Made by a program: the position numbers and the translations under genes
Notes under the pieces: generated by a model
Seen by the model: the letters and a program-made list of their open reading frames with translations, nothing else
The model's database searches: none
Told to the model about the DNA's origin: nothing
Shown here: one piece after another, positions 26,439-37,093 of the stretch
Position numbering within the stretch: the first letter of the stretch is position 1
Layout: each line of letters opens with the position of its first letter
Origin: Rothia halotolerans
GTDB lineage: Bacteria > Actinomycetota > Actinomycetes > Actinomycetales > Micrococcaceae
DNA: 64,000 nt
Direction: 5' to 3'
Assembly: GCF_004136635.1 (NCBI RefSeq)
Contig: NZ_NOIU01000003.1
Span: forward strand, 124,001-188,000

Positions 26439-27645
26439 AGCTAGGCATGCTGTTCTTCTGTCGGGACAGGAAATTGGTGTTTTGCATCAAAGAGGTGATC
26501 ATGTTCGCTTTAGTTTCCTGCCGAGTTATTGGGAAAATCCTGAACGTCAGGTTTTGGGTTTGTGGTTCGAAGATAGGCGAAATGCTCGCATTGCCTCTTC
26601 ACTTAGGCTTCCACCCTGGTTTGCGAATCTTTTACCGGAGGGCCATCTAAGAAACCTTATCGCAGTTGATAGAAAAGTATCCGGCGATAGGGAGATGGAG
26701 CTCTTAGCGCAGGTTGGGCATGATCTTCCAGGTGCGGTGCAAATTTTGGATGGAAAGGGTGAAGACGTTCCATGGCTCCATAATGATATATTGAATGACA
26801 AGAGCAGTGGTATTACGCTTCCAGTCGGCCCAATTAAGTTCTCACTAGCTGGCGTGGGCTTAAAATTTTCTATGATGAAAGAAGGGGAACGTTTTACTAT
26901 ACCGGGGAGCTCGGATACCGGGTCGCACTGGATCGTAAAACTCCCCGATGCTAGGCATAGGGCTGTTCCTCAGAATGAGTTTGCGGTCATGCAGCTTGCC
27001 AAATCCGTCGGAATTGAGGTGCCAGAGATACATTCCTTGCACCGAGAGGAAGCGTTCGGTATCCCGGATCACCTATGGCCTACAGGCGAAGAATTTGCAT
27101 TTGCGATAAAGAGATTTGATCGTGGGAATGATGGAAGTCGAATTCATATAGAAGATTTTGCGCAGATTCGTGGGTTTTATTCGGAAGAAAAATACCGTGG
27201 TGCGTTTGAAACGATTGCTGCGCTTTGTTATAGGGGAGAGGATGAAGATTCGTTATGTGAGTTTGTGAGAAGATTTGTTTTTAACGTAATCGTTGGAAAT
27301 GGTGACGCGCATTTAAAGAATTGGTCAATGATTTATCCAGACGGCCGATCCCCACGGCTATCTCCAGCTTATGATATCGTTTCTACGATCGTGTATAATT
27401 TAAATGATGATATAGGGCTAAAATTCGGTGGCAGCAAGCGCTTTGATGATGTTTTGAGGTGGAAGTTTAAAAAACTTGAACAGACTCTTGGGGTACCGAG
27501 TGGCTTGCTGGTAGATATAGTTGATAAGACCTGCTCTAGGATTTCAGAAGTATGGGATCCTCAGTTATTTCCAGATAGCTTGGAGCCGGCTCGTAAGTGG
27601 ATTGAGAAATCTATTAGCCGATATGAGTCTAATTTTTTTATTTAA
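26428..27645 (+). CDS. HipA-type Ser/Thr kinase, apparently intact, without a HipB antitoxin gene
   Basis: A 405-residue HipA-family kinase. The N-terminal HipA_N part includes LLPEGHLRN. The glycine-rich loop is FSLAGVGLKFS with Ser139 at the position of the autophosphorylated Ser150 of E. coli HipA. Lys171 (HWIVKLP) is the ATP lysine, FAIKRFDR is the hinge region, NGDAHLKN carries the catalytic Asp293, and PAYDIVS the metal-binding Asp316. In E. coli, HipA phosphorylates GltX and halts growth. No HipB-like helix-turn-helix gene is in the island. In-frame ATGs at 26401, 26410 and 26422 are alternative starts; all overlap the DUF262 gene. Confidence 0.88.
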   Translation: MTLEARHAVLLSGQEIGVLHQRGDHVRFSFLPSYWENPERQVLGLWFEDRRNARIASSLRLPPWFANLLPEGHLRNLIAVDRKVSGDREMELLAQVGHDLPGAVQILDGKGEDVPWLHNDILNDKSSGITLPVGPIKFSLAGVGLKFSMMKEGERFTIPGSSDTGSHWIVKLPDARHRAVPQNEFAVMQLAKSVGIEVPEIHSLHREEAFGIPDHLWPTGEEFAFAIKRFDRGNDGSRIHIEDFAQIRGFYSEEKYRGAFETIAALCYRGEDEDSLCEFVRRFVFNVIVGNGDAHLKNWSMIYPDGRSPRLSPAYDIVSTIVYNLNDDIGLKFGGSKRFDDVLRWKFKKLEQTLGVPSGLLVDIVDKTCSRISEVWDPQLFPDSLEPARKWIEKSISRYESNFFI

Positions 27646-27748
27646 TTTCTCACGGGGCGAGCAATTCCGTATAATTCTAATTGGAGCATTGAAAGGTGCC
27701 ATGCTGGCCCCATTATCAAAGTGAACGATGACGTTCAGCCAACTCGAA

Positions 27749-29560
27749 TCACCCCGCGATCTCCGACAGCTCCAGCCAGCGCATCTCCAGCTCGTCGATC
27801 TCGTCCTGCACGGCCTGGGTCTTCTTCCCGAACTCCGCCAGCCCGGAGTAGTCGGACTGGTCGTGCGCGGCCATCTGCTCGTGCAGCTCCTCCTTCGTCG
27901 AGGCGAGCTTCGCCAGTTTCCGGTCGATCGCCTTGATCTCCTTCTGGGCCTCGCGGATCTCCGCGCCGCTGTGGGAGGAGGCGTCGGCGGAGCCCGAGGC
28001 GCCCAGCGGGCTGGAGGAGGGCTGCGACGAGCGCTCGGCGTCGGCCCGCTCCTGACGCCGCAGGTACTCGTCGATCCCGCCGGGCATGTGCCGCAGGCCG
28101 CCGTCCATCACCGCGTACTGCTGGTCGGTCACCCGCTCCATGAGGTAGCGGTCGTGGGTGACCACCAGCAGGGTGCCCGGCCAGGTGTCCAGCAGGTCCT
28201 CCATGGCCGCGAGCATGTCGGTGTCCAGGTCGTTGGAGGGCTCGTCCAGGATGAGGACGTTGGGCTCGTCCAGCAGGATCAGCAGCAGCTGCAGACGGCG
28301 CTTCTGCCCGCCGGAGAGGTCGCGGACCGGCGTCGCCAGCTGGGCGTTGGTGAAGCCCATCCGCTCCAGCAGCTGCCCCGGCGTCATCTCCTTGCCGCCG
28401 GCCACGTAGGTGGTGCGCTTGCGTCCGATCACGTCCGAGACGCGCTCGTCCCGCACCTCGGTCAGCTCGTCCAGCTGCTGCGTCAGGGTGGCCACCCGGA
28501 TCGTCTTGCCGCGCTTGACCCGGCCGCGGTCAGGCTCCACCGCCCCGGTGACCAGGCCCAGCAGCGTCGACTTCCCGGCACCGTTGATGCCGAGGATGCC
28601 GGTACGCTCGCCGGGGGCGATCCGCCAGGTGACGTCCCTGAGCACCTCGCGCTCGCCGCCGCCGGGCAGGGGATAGGAGACCGAGGCGTCCTCGATGTCC
28701 ACCACGTCCTTGCCCAGCCGGGAGACCGCCAGCTGGGAGAGCTCGACGCGGTCGCGCACCGGGGGGACGTCCGCGATCAGCTCGTTGGCGGCGTCGATCC
28801 TGAACTTGGGCTTCGAGGTCCGCGCCGGGGCGCCGCGGCGCAGCCAGGCGAGCTCCTTGCGCATGAGGTTCTGGCGCTTGGCCTCGGCGGCCGCGGCCTG
28901 GCGGTCGCGCTCCACGCGCTGGAGCACGTACGCGGCGTACCCGCCCTCGAAGGAGTCCACGACGCCGTCGTGCACCTCCCACGTGTCGGTGCAGATCTCG
29001 TCGAGGAACCAGCGGTCGTGGGTCACGGTGAGCAGGCCGCCGGAGCTCTTGGGCCAGCGCTGGTTCAGGTGCCGGGCGAGCCAGGTGATGCCCTCGACGT
29101 CGAGGTGGTTGGTGGGCTCGTCCAGCATCAGAACGTCCCAGTCCCCGGCCAGCAGCGCGGCCAGGGCCACCCGGCGGCGCTGGCCGCCGGAGAGGGAGGG
29201 GACGGGGGCGTTCCAGTCGAGGTCGCCGAGCAGGCCGGAGACGACGTCGCGGATCTTCGGCTCGGAGGCCCACTCGTGCTCGGGGATGTCCCCGACCACG
29301 GCCTCGCCCACGGTGAGCTCCTCGTCCAGCACGTCCGACTGGTCCAGGTAGCCGATCCGCACGCCGGAGCGGACCGTGACGCGGCCGGAATCGGGCTTCA
29401 GCCGCTGGGTCAGCAGCGCCATGAGGGTCGACTTCCCGTCGCCGTTGCGGCCGACGATGCCGATCCGGTCGCCCTCGTCGACCCCCACGGTCACGCCCTC
29501 GAAGACGGTCCGGGTGGGGAACTGGATGTGCAGCGATTCGCCGCCGAGTAGATGTGCCAC
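27749..29560 (-). CDS. ABC-F family ATPase (ribosome-associated type)
   Basis: Two ATPase domains in one soluble chain with no membrane segment, 603 residues. Domain 1 has GRNGDGKSTL, signature SLSGGQRRR and LMLDEPTNHLD; domain 2 has GINGAGKSTLLGL, DLSGGQKRR and LILDEPSNDLD. A charged linker lies between them, and a C-terminal coiled coil (KEIKAIDRKLAKLASTKEEL) ends the protein, as in Uup-like ABC-F members. These act on ribosomes or nucleic acid rather than transport. Its 3' end borders the AT-rich island and its start faces tRNA-Gln and glmU. Confidence 0.92.
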   Translation of the reverse strand: MAHLLGGESLHIQFPTRTVFEGVTVGVDEGDRIGIVGRNGDGKSTLMALLTQRLKPDSGRVTVRSGVRIGYLDQSDVLDEELTVGEAVVGDIPEHEWASEPKIRDVVSGLLGDLDWNAPVPSLSGGQRRRVALAALLAGDWDVLMLDEPTNHLDVEGITWLARHLNQRWPKSSGGLLTVTHDRWFLDEICTDTWEVHDGVVDSFEGGYAAYVLQRVERDRQAAAAEAKRQNLMRKELAWLRRGAPARTSKPKFRIDAANELIADVPPVRDRVELSQLAVSRLGKDVVDIEDASVSYPLPGGGEREVLRDVTWRIAPGERTGILGINGAGKSTLLGLVTGAVEPDRGRVKRGKTIRVATLTQQLDELTEVRDERVSDVIGRKRTTYVAGGKEMTPGQLLERMGFTNAQLATPVRDLSGGQKRRLQLLLILLDEPNVLILDEPSNDLDTDMLAAMEDLLDTWPGTLLVVTHDRYLMERVTDQQYAVMDGGLRHMPGGIDEYLRRQERADAERSSQPSSSPLGASGSADASSHSGAEIREAQKEIKAIDRKLAKLASTKEELHEQMAAHDQSDYSGLAEFGKKTQAVQDEIDELEMRWLELSEIAG

Positions 29561-29691
29561 GGACCCAGCCTACGTGCTCGGGGCCTGGTGGTCCCAGGCG
29601 CCCCAGGGGCCGCGACATGGCGAGGGCGGATGCTTTGGTAGCATGAGTAACCGTCCGCGCGGGCGGTCCATTCGCGCCGGGATGCGGACGA

Positions 29692-29762
29692 TCCGCCTTG
29701 GTGTAATGGCAGCACAGCGGCCTTTGGAGCCGTTTGTCTAGGTTCGAGTCCTAGAGGCGGAA
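29692..29762 (+). tRNA. tRNA-Gln (anticodon TTG)
   Basis: A full cloverleaf can be drawn. The acceptor stem is TCCGCCT paired with AGGCGGA (29755-29761), with discriminator A at 29762. The anticodon stem GCGGC/GCCGT encloses loop CTTTGGA, giving anticodon TTG. The T arm is CTAGG-TTCGAGT-CCTAG. CCA is not encoded. It lies about 50 bases before glmU, read in the same direction. Confidence 0.95.
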
Positions 29763-29814
29763 CGAGTCGGCGCAGCCAGCGCGGGCTGTCGCAGCACGAG
29801 GAGTCCCCAGCACC

Positions 29815-31293
29815 TTGAACGTCGAAATCCAGGGAAAGCCGTCCGCGGTCATCGTTCTCGCCGCCGGCGCGGGAACCCGCATGAAGTCATCGTTGCCCAA
29901 GGTCATGCACCCCATCGGGGGACGCTCCATGGTGGAGCACGCCGTGGCCACCGCCCGGGAGCTCGATCCGGAGCACCTCGCCGTCGTCGTCCGCCACCAG
30001 CGCGAGCGCGTCGCCTCCCACGTCACCGACTTCGACGCCGAGGCGCTGATCGTGGACCAGGACGAGGTGCCGGGCACGGGCCGGGCGGTCGAGGTCGGCG
30101 TCGAGGCCCTCGACGCCCGGATCCCCGAGAGCCTGACCGGGACGGTCGTGGTCACCTACGGCGACGTCCCGCTGCTGACCGCGGAGACCATCCGCGAGCT
30201 CATCCGCCACCACGAGGAGGAGGGGAGCTCGGTCACCGTGCTGACCACGCACCTGGAGGTCCCCGGCGGCTACGGCCGGATCATCCGGGACGCGGACGGC
30301 GAGGTCGCCGCGATCGTCGAGGCCAAGGACGCGACGCCGGAGCAGCTGGCCATCGACGAGGTGAACTCGGGCATCTACGCCTTCGACGCCGCCGTCCTGC
30401 GCGAGTCCCTGCGCTCGGTCACCGACGACAACGCCCAGGGCGAGAAGTACCTGACCGACGTCCTGCGCATCGCGCGGGAGAACGGCCGGACCACCTCCGC
30501 GCTGAGCGTGGAGGACCGCTGGGAGGTCGAGGGCGCCAACGACCGCGTCCAGCTCTCCGCCCTCGGCCGCGTGCTCAACCGCCGGATCGCCGAGGCCTGC
30601 ATGCGCGGCGGCGCGACGATCGTGGACCCGGAGACCACCTGGATCGACACGACCGTGAGCATCGGCAACGACGTCACCATCCTGCCCGGCACGCAGCTCT
30701 ACGGCACCACCGTGATCGAGACCGGCGCGACCATCGGCCCGGACACCACGCTGACCGACGTCATCGTGCGCGAGGGCGCCAGCGTGGTGCGCACCCACGG
30801 CTCGGACTCCGAGATCGGGGAGGACGCCAGCGTCGGGCCCTTCACCTACCTGCGCCCCGGGACCTACCTGGGCGAGGCCGGCAAGGTCGGGGCCTTCTGC
30901 GAGACCAAGAACGCCGAGATCGGGGCCGGGTCCAAGCTCCCGCACCTGAGCTACGCGGGCGACGTCACGATCGGCGAGAACTCCAACATCGGGGCGGCGT
31001 CGATCTTCGTCAACTACGACGGCGTGAGCAAGCACCGCTCGGTCATCGGCTCCAACGTCCGGATGGGATCGGACAACATGTACGTGGCTCCGGTGACCGT
31101 GGGCGACGGCGCCTACTCGGGCGCCGGCACCGTGATTCGCAAGGACGTGCCCGCGGGCGCGCTGGCGATCAACCAGGCACCCCAGCGCAACATCGAGGGC
31201 TGGGTCGAGGAGAAGCGGGCCGGCACCGCGGCGGCGGAGTCCGCCCGGCGCGCCCGCGAAGCGCACCCCACGGACAGCGGCAAGGAAGGCTGA
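29815..31293 (+). CDS. glmU: Bifunctional UDP-N-acetylglucosamine pyrophosphorylase / glucosamine-1-phosphate acetyltransferase GlmU
   Basis: Makes UDP-GlcNAc for peptidoglycan in two steps. The N-terminal uridylyltransferase (residues about 8-240) has VLAAGAGTRMKSSLPKVMHPIGG, VTYGDVPLL and EVNSGIYAFD. The C-terminal left-handed beta-helix (about 265-470) has hexapeptide repeats and the acetyltransferase residues in YLRPGTYLGE, KLPHLSYAGD and SNIGAASIFVNYDG. It starts with TTG at 29815, 11 bases after GAGGAG. A 492-residue length is normal. It is followed 4 bases later by prs. Confidence 0.96.
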   Translation: MNVEIQGKPSAVIVLAAGAGTRMKSSLPKVMHPIGGRSMVEHAVATARELDPEHLAVVVRHQRERVASHVTDFDAEALIVDQDEVPGTGRAVEVGVEALDARIPESLTGTVVVTYGDVPLLTAETIRELIRHHEEEGSSVTVLTTHLEVPGGYGRIIRDADGEVAAIVEAKDATPEQLAIDEVNSGIYAFDAAVLRESLRSVTDDNAQGEKYLTDVLRIARENGRTTSALSVEDRWEVEGANDRVQLSALGRVLNRRIAEACMRGGATIVDPETTWIDTTVSIGNDVTILPGTQLYGTTVIETGATIGPDTTLTDVIVREGASVVRTHGSDSEIGEDASVGPFTYLRPGTYLGEAGKVGAFCETKNAEIGAGSKLPHLSYAGDVTIGENSNIGAASIFVNYDGVSKHRSVIGSNVRMGSDNMYVAPVTVGDGAYSGAGTVIRKDVPAGALAINQAPQRNIEGWVEEKRAGTAAAESARRAREAHPTDSGKEG

Positions 31294-31297
31294 ATCA

Positions 31298-32281
31298 ATG
31301 ACCGGGACCATGACCAAACCGGGCGAGAAGAAGATGGTGCTCGTCTCCGGGCGAGCGCATCCCGAGCTGGCGGAACAGGTCGCCGACTCGCTCGGCTGCG
31401 ACCTGCTGCCCACCTCGGCCTACGACTTCGCCAACGGCGAGACCTACGTGCGCTTCGAGGACTCGGTGCGCGGCGCCGAGTGCTTCGTGATGCAGGCCCA
31501 CCCCGCTCCGATCAACAACTGGCTGATGGAGCAGATCATCATGATCGACGCCCTGAAGCGCGCCTCCGCCCGGCGGATCACGGTGATCTCGCCGTTCTAC
31601 CCCTACGCGCGGCAGGACAAGAAGCACAAGGGCCGCGAGCCCATCTCCGCCCGCCTGATCGCCGACCTGTACAAGACCGCCGGCGCCGACCGCATCATGA
31701 GCGTGGACCTGCACACCTCGCAGATCCAGGGCTTCTTCGACGGCCCCGTGGACCACCTGATGGCCATCCCGCTGCTGGCCAACTACGTCCGCGGCCGCGT
31801 GGACCTCGACAACGTCACCGTGGTCTCCCCGGACACCGGGCGCGTGCGGGTCGCCGAGCAGTGGGCCGAGCTGCTGGGCGGCTGCCCGCTGGCCTTCGTG
31901 CACAAGACCCGCGACATCAACGTCCCCAACCAGGCCGTGTCCAAGACCGTGGTGGGCGACATCGAGGGCCGCTCCTGCGTGCTGATCGACGACATGATCG
32001 ACACCGCCGGGACCATCTCCGGCGCGGTCAAGGTCCTCCAGGACGCCGGGGCCAAGAACGTCATCATCGCCGCGACCCATCCGGTGTTCTCCGGCCCCGC
32101 CTGCGAGCGGCTGGCCGGCTCGGGCGCCAACGAGGTGGTCGTGACCAACACGCTGCCCGTGCCGGAGGAGCGTCACTTCGAGAACCTCACGGTGCTCTCG
32201 ATCGCCCCGCTCATCGCCCGCGCGATCAAGGAGGTCTTCGAGGACGGCTCCGTGACGAGCCTCTTCGACGGCGTCAGCTGA
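31298..32281 (+). CDS. prs: Ribose-phosphate pyrophosphokinase (PRPP synthetase)
   Basis: Makes PRPP from ribose 5-phosphate and ATP for purines, pyrimidines, His, Trp and NAD. The 327-residue protein has SGRAHPELAEQVADSLG, FANGETYVRFEDSVRG, ISPFYPYARQDKKHKGREPISARL, the divalent-cation site VDLHTSQIQGFFD, and the PRPP loop [24 protein letters not shown] lies upstream of ATG 31298. Coupling with glmU is a common actinobacterial operon. Confidence 0.96.
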   Translation: MTGTMTKPGEKKMVLVSGRAHPELAEQVADSLGCDLLPTSAYDFANGETYVRFEDSVRGAECFVMQAHPAPINNWLMEQIIMIDALKRASARRITVISPFYPYARQDKKHKGREPISARLIADLYKTAGADRIMSVDLHTSQIQGFFDGPVDHLMAIPLLANYVRGRVDLDNVTVVSPDTGRVRVAEQWAELLGGCPLAFVHKTRDINVPNQAVSKTVVGDIEGRSCVLIDDMIDTAGTISGAVKVLQDAGAKNVIIAATHPVFSGPACERLAGSGANEVVVTNTLPVPEERHFENLTVLSIAPLIARAIKEVFEDGSVTSLFDGVS

Positions 32282-32289
32282 TGATCCCC

Positions 32290-32315
32290 GCCGCCCGCGC
32301 TTGCGCGCGGGCGGC
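32290..32315 (+). terminator. G+C-rich hairpin after prs
   Basis: An 11 bp perfect stem (32290-32300 with 32305-32315, loop TTGC) begins 9 bases after the prs stop. There is no T-run. It probably attenuates read-through from glmU-prs into rplY. Confidence 0.5.
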
Positions 32316-32484
32316 ACCCGGCCTCATAATGGGTCGGTATGCCAAGGCGAGGGAGGCCCTTCTCGGGTCCTCCGTGATCGACGGTGGCTGGTCGGCGGGA
32401 CCCGGTGCGCACACCGGGCGGATCGAGCCAGTTGGAACCAGCTTGGCTCTCCGATGAAGAAACCGACACGAAAGGTGGCCCACC

Positions 32485-33105
32485 ATGGCTGACCGCATCA
32501 AGATCTCCGCGGAGTCCCGCGAGGAATTCGGCAAGGGCGCAGCGCGCCGCATCCGCCGCGACGCCAAGATCCCGGCCGTCATCTACGGCCACGGCGAGGA
32601 GCCCGTCCACGTCGTGCTGCCCGGCCACGAGACGATGCTCGCCGCCCGCCACTCCAACGCGATCCTCTCGCTCGACGTCGAGGGCAAGAACTACCTGACC
32701 ATGATCAAGGACGTGCAGCGTCACGCGATCCGTCCGGAGATCTACCACATGGACCTGCTGACCGTCCGCCGCGGCGAGCGCGTCGAGGTCGAGGTGGCCG
32801 TCCAGGTCGAGGGCGAGATCGCCCCGGGCAACATCCTGACCCAGCCCGAGACCGTGATCGTGGTCGACGTCGACGCCCTCGACGTCCCCGAGCACATCAC
32901 CGTCTCGGTCGAGGGCCGCACCGACGGCGAGCACATCACCGCCGCCGACATCGAGCTGCCCGAGGACGTCAACCTGGTCTCCGAGCCGGAGATGGCAGTC
33001 GTCAACATCCACGCCGAGATCGAGCAGGACCTGGGCGAGACCCCCGAGGGCGAAGAGGGCGAGGAGTCCTCGGAGGACTCGGCCTCGGAGTCGGCCGAGG
33101 CCTAG
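32485..33105 (+). CDS. rplY: 50S ribosomal protein L25 (general stress protein CTC type)
   Basis: Binds 5S rRNA in the large subunit. The protein has 206 residues: an L25 domain (ESREEFGKGAARRIRRDAKIPAVIYGHGEEP, then KNYLTMIKDVQRHAIRPEIYHMDLLTV) and a C-terminal beta domain (about 95-185), as in TL5/CTC proteins. It ends in an acidic Glu/Ser tail (EEGEESSEDSASESAEA). AAAGGTGG lies just before ATG 32485. A 203-base leader separates it from prs, so it likely has its own promoter. Confidence 0.95.
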   Translation: MADRIKISAESREEFGKGAARRIRRDAKIPAVIYGHGEEPVHVVLPGHETMLAARHSNAILSLDVEGKNYLTMIKDVQRHAIRPEIYHMDLLTVRRGERVEVEVAVQVEGEIAPGNILTQPETVIVVDVDALDVPEHITVSVEGRTDGEHITAADIELPEDVNLVSEPEMAVVNIHAEIEQDLGETPEGEEGEESSEDSASESAEA

Positions 33106-33123
33106 TCCCCGGTCCGACGCCGT

Positions 33124-33154
33124 ACGGCCCGCCGATGCAGCATCGGCGGGCCGT
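33124..33154 (+). terminator. Terminator hairpin after rplY
   Basis: A 14 bp perfect stem (33124-33137 with 33141-33154, loop CAG) starts 18 bases after the rplY stop and is followed by TCCC, with no real T-run. Strong structure for its position before pth. Confidence 0.6.
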
Positions 33155-33232
33155 TCCCGTATCCGCCCGCTGGCCGCCGGGCGGCTCCGGGGCCACCGAC
33201 CCGCGGCGAGAACTGTGTGAGGAGATCCGACC

Positions 33233-35156
<1,924 letters not shown>

Positions 35157-35179
35157 CGGGCGGGGAAGGGACCCCCACG

Positions 35180-35647
35180 ATGAGCGACCTCGCTCAGCTG
35201 TACCAGCAGATCATCCTCGACCACTCCCGGCAGCGCACGGGGGAGGGCCTCGCGGACGCCGCGGGGCTCCCGAGCGCGGAGAACCACCAGTACAACCCCA
35301 CCTGCGGGGACGAGATCAACCTGCGCGTGACGCTCGACGCCGCGGGGGAGCGCGTCGAGGCCGTCACCTGGGAGGGCGACGGCTGCTCGATCTCCATGGC
35401 CGCGGCCTCGGTGCTCGCGGAGTCGGCGCCGGGCCTGGGCCGGGCGGAGTTCCAGGAGCTCGTGGACCGGTTCCGCGAGATGCTGCACTCGCGGGGCAAG
35501 GTCGAGCCCGACGCCGAGCTCCTCGGCGACGCCGCCGCCTTCGCGGGGGTCTCGAAGTTCGTCGCGCGGATCAAGTGCGCGATGCTCGCCTGGGTCGCGG
35601 CCGAGGAGGCCGCGCGCGAGGCGGGAGCCCGGGCGGGGAGCGCCTGA
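35180..35647 (+). CDS. sufU: SufU-type zinc-dependent sulfur acceptor / Fe-S assembly protein
   Basis: Receives persulfide sulfur from SufS and passes it to the Suf scaffold. The 155-residue protein has LYQQIILDHSRQR at the start and three conserved cysteines in NPTCGDEI, GDGCSISMA and RIKCAMLAW, with Asp in GDE completing the zinc site. The insertion between the second and third Cys typical of SufU (compared with IscU) is present. The rest of the suf operon (sufBCD) is not in the window. Confidence 0.94.
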   Translation: MSDLAQLYQQIILDHSRQRTGEGLADAAGLPSAENHQYNPTCGDEINLRVTLDAAGERVEAVTWEGDGCSISMAAASVLAESAPGLGRAEFQELVDRFREMLHSRGKVEPDAELLGDAAAFAGVSKFVARIKCAMLAWVAAEEAAREAGARAGSA

Positions 35648-35675
35648 GCCGCAGCTCGCGCCGAGCCCCCGGCCT

Positions 35676-36971
35676 CTACGCCGCGCCCGGCGCCTCGGCG
35701 TCGTCGGGCTCCTCGGCCCGCAGCCGCTTGTAGTGGGCGTTGCGGAAGCTCAGCAGGATCCCGCCGAGGACGGCCGAGATCAGGGAGCCGCTCAGCACGC
35801 CGACCTTCGCGTGGTCGTCGAACTCGGTGCCCAGGCCGAAGCTCAGCTCCGCCACGAGCAGGGCCACGGTGAACCCGATGCCGCCCATCATCGCCAGCCC
35901 GAGCACGTCCACCCACTTCATGCTCCGGTCGATCTCGGCCGGGCTGAGCTTGGTCAGCAGCCAGGTGGAGCAGAAGATGCCGATGGTCTTGCCGAAGACC
36001 AGGCCGAAGACGACGCCCAGCGCGACGGGATCCGTGAAGGCGGAGACGACGCCGTCCCACCCGCCGATCGCCACGCCGGCGGCGAAGAACGCGAAGAGCG
36101 GCACGGCCAGGCCGTTGGACAGCGGGGAGAACCGGTGGGCCAGCCGCGGCGCGAGCCCCGCGTGGGACTCTCCTGGCCCCGGCTTCGTGTGCCGCAGCAC
36201 CGGCACCATGAAGCCCAGGACGACGCCGGCGATGGTGGCGTGCACCCCGGCCGAGTACACCAGGAGCCAGGTGATCAGTCCGATCGGGAGCAGGATCACC
36301 CAGGCGGCCCACGAGCTGGCGCTGAAGAAGCCGGGGAAGCAGTGCGTCAGCGCCCAGAACGCGACGGCGGGGACCACGGTCAGGGCCAGGTAGAGGAAGT
36401 TGACGCCCTCCGAGTAGACGACGGCGATGATCACGATCGCGATGAGGTCGTCCACCACGGCGAGGGTCAGCAGGAAGGTCCGCATCGCCCCGGGCAGCGC
36501 CGAGCCGACGACGGCGAGCACCGAGACCGCGAAGGCGATGTCGGTGGCGGTGGGGATGGCCCAGCCGCGCAGCGTCTCCCCGGACCCCCAGGCGAGGTTG
36601 ATGCCGGCGAAGATGAGCGCCGGCACCGCCACGCCGCCGAAGGCCGCGACGATGGGGACCACGGCCTTGCGGGGGTTGCGCAGCTCCCCGTCGACGAACT
36701 CGGCCTTCAGCTCCAGGCCGACCATGAAGAAGAAGACCGCGAGCAGCCCCTCAGAGGCCCACTCGCCCACGGTGTGGAAGGTGGCCTCCCAGCCCGGGAT
36801 GCCGACGTGGGTGTCGCGGACCCCGAAGTACAGGCCCGAGAGCGGGGTGTTGGCGAAGATCAGGGCCGCGAGCATCGCCGCGATCAGGAGCAGGCCGCCG
36901 GTGTTGCCCGCCCGGAGCTTGTCGGCGAGCGGGTGGCGGTGGTAACCCTCTTCTTCCAGGGTGATCGACAT
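35676..36971 (-). CDS. nhaA: Na+/H+ antiporter NhaA
   Basis: Exchanges sodium for protons for pH and salt homeostasis. The 431-residue protein has about 11-12 helices. Motifs seen are FFFMVGLELKAEFVDGELRNPRKA, IPTATDIAFAVSVLAVVG with the conserved Asp of the NhaA ion site, and FLLTLAVVDDLIAIVIIAV with the paired aspartates of the transport site. A C-terminal charged tail ends the protein. It converges on sufU with a 28-base gap. Confidence 0.95.
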   Translation of the reverse strand: MSITLEEEGYHRHPLADKLRAGNTGGLLLIAAMLAALIFANTPLSGLYFGVRDTHVGIPGWEATFHTVGEWASEGLLAVFFFMVGLELKAEFVDGELRNPRKAVVPIVAAFGGVAVPALIFAGINLAWGSGETLRGWAIPTATDIAFAVSVLAVVGSALPGAMRTFLLTLAVVDDLIAIVIIAVVYSEGVNFLYLALTVVPAVAFWALTHCFPGFFSASSWAAWVILLPIGLITWLLVYSAGVHATIAGVVLGFMVPVLRHTKPGPGESHAGLAPRLAHRFSPLSNGLAVPLFAFFAAGVAIGGWDGVVSAFTDPVALGVVFGLVFGKTIGIFCSTWLLTKLSPAEIDRSMKWVDVLGLAMMGGIGFTVALLVAELSFGLGTEFDDHAKVGVLSGSLISAVLGGILLSFRNAHYKRLRAEEPDDAEAPGAA

Positions 36972-37093
36972 GGGGTCCTCTCGATCGATGGTGCGGTGAC
37001 ATGCCCGGGATGCGGCGAGGGCGCCGCACGGCCGCGGTCCGCCGGCGGGCGGGGCACGGGTGCGGCGCCCTTCCGGGGCCGGGCGGCGGGGCC

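Larger units (their letters stand above)
24600..27730 (+). mobile_element. AT-rich two-gene genomic island (DUF262 protein plus HipA kinase)
   Basis: Boundaries are approximate. A sample 60-base line inside (25021-25080) counts 26 G+C (43%), while one in the left neighbour gene (23761-23820) counts 45 (75%). Codon use also changes: A- and T-ending codons are common here and rare elsewhere in the window. Only two genes are present, overlapping and co-directional. There is no integrase, transposase or tRNA at either edge and no convincing target duplication, so how it arrived is not visible. Such small foreign cassettes between housekeeping genes are typical of defence or toxin systems. Confidence 0.75.

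Noticed and set aside
26435-26650. Small open frame inside the hipA gene as an antitoxin
   Set aside because: It is an alternative frame within the HipA coding region with no helix-turn-helix pattern and no ribosome-binding site.
24523-27748. Direct repeats (attachment sites) bounding the AT-rich island
   Set aside because: TCTTTCACGAGG on the left and ATTTCTCACGGGG on the right look similar but match imperfectly and could be chance. No integrase is present.
29692-29762. tRNA-Gln as the integration site of the island
   Set aside because: It lies about 2 kb beyond the island with the intact ABC-F gene between them, and no tRNA 3' fragment was seen at the island edges.
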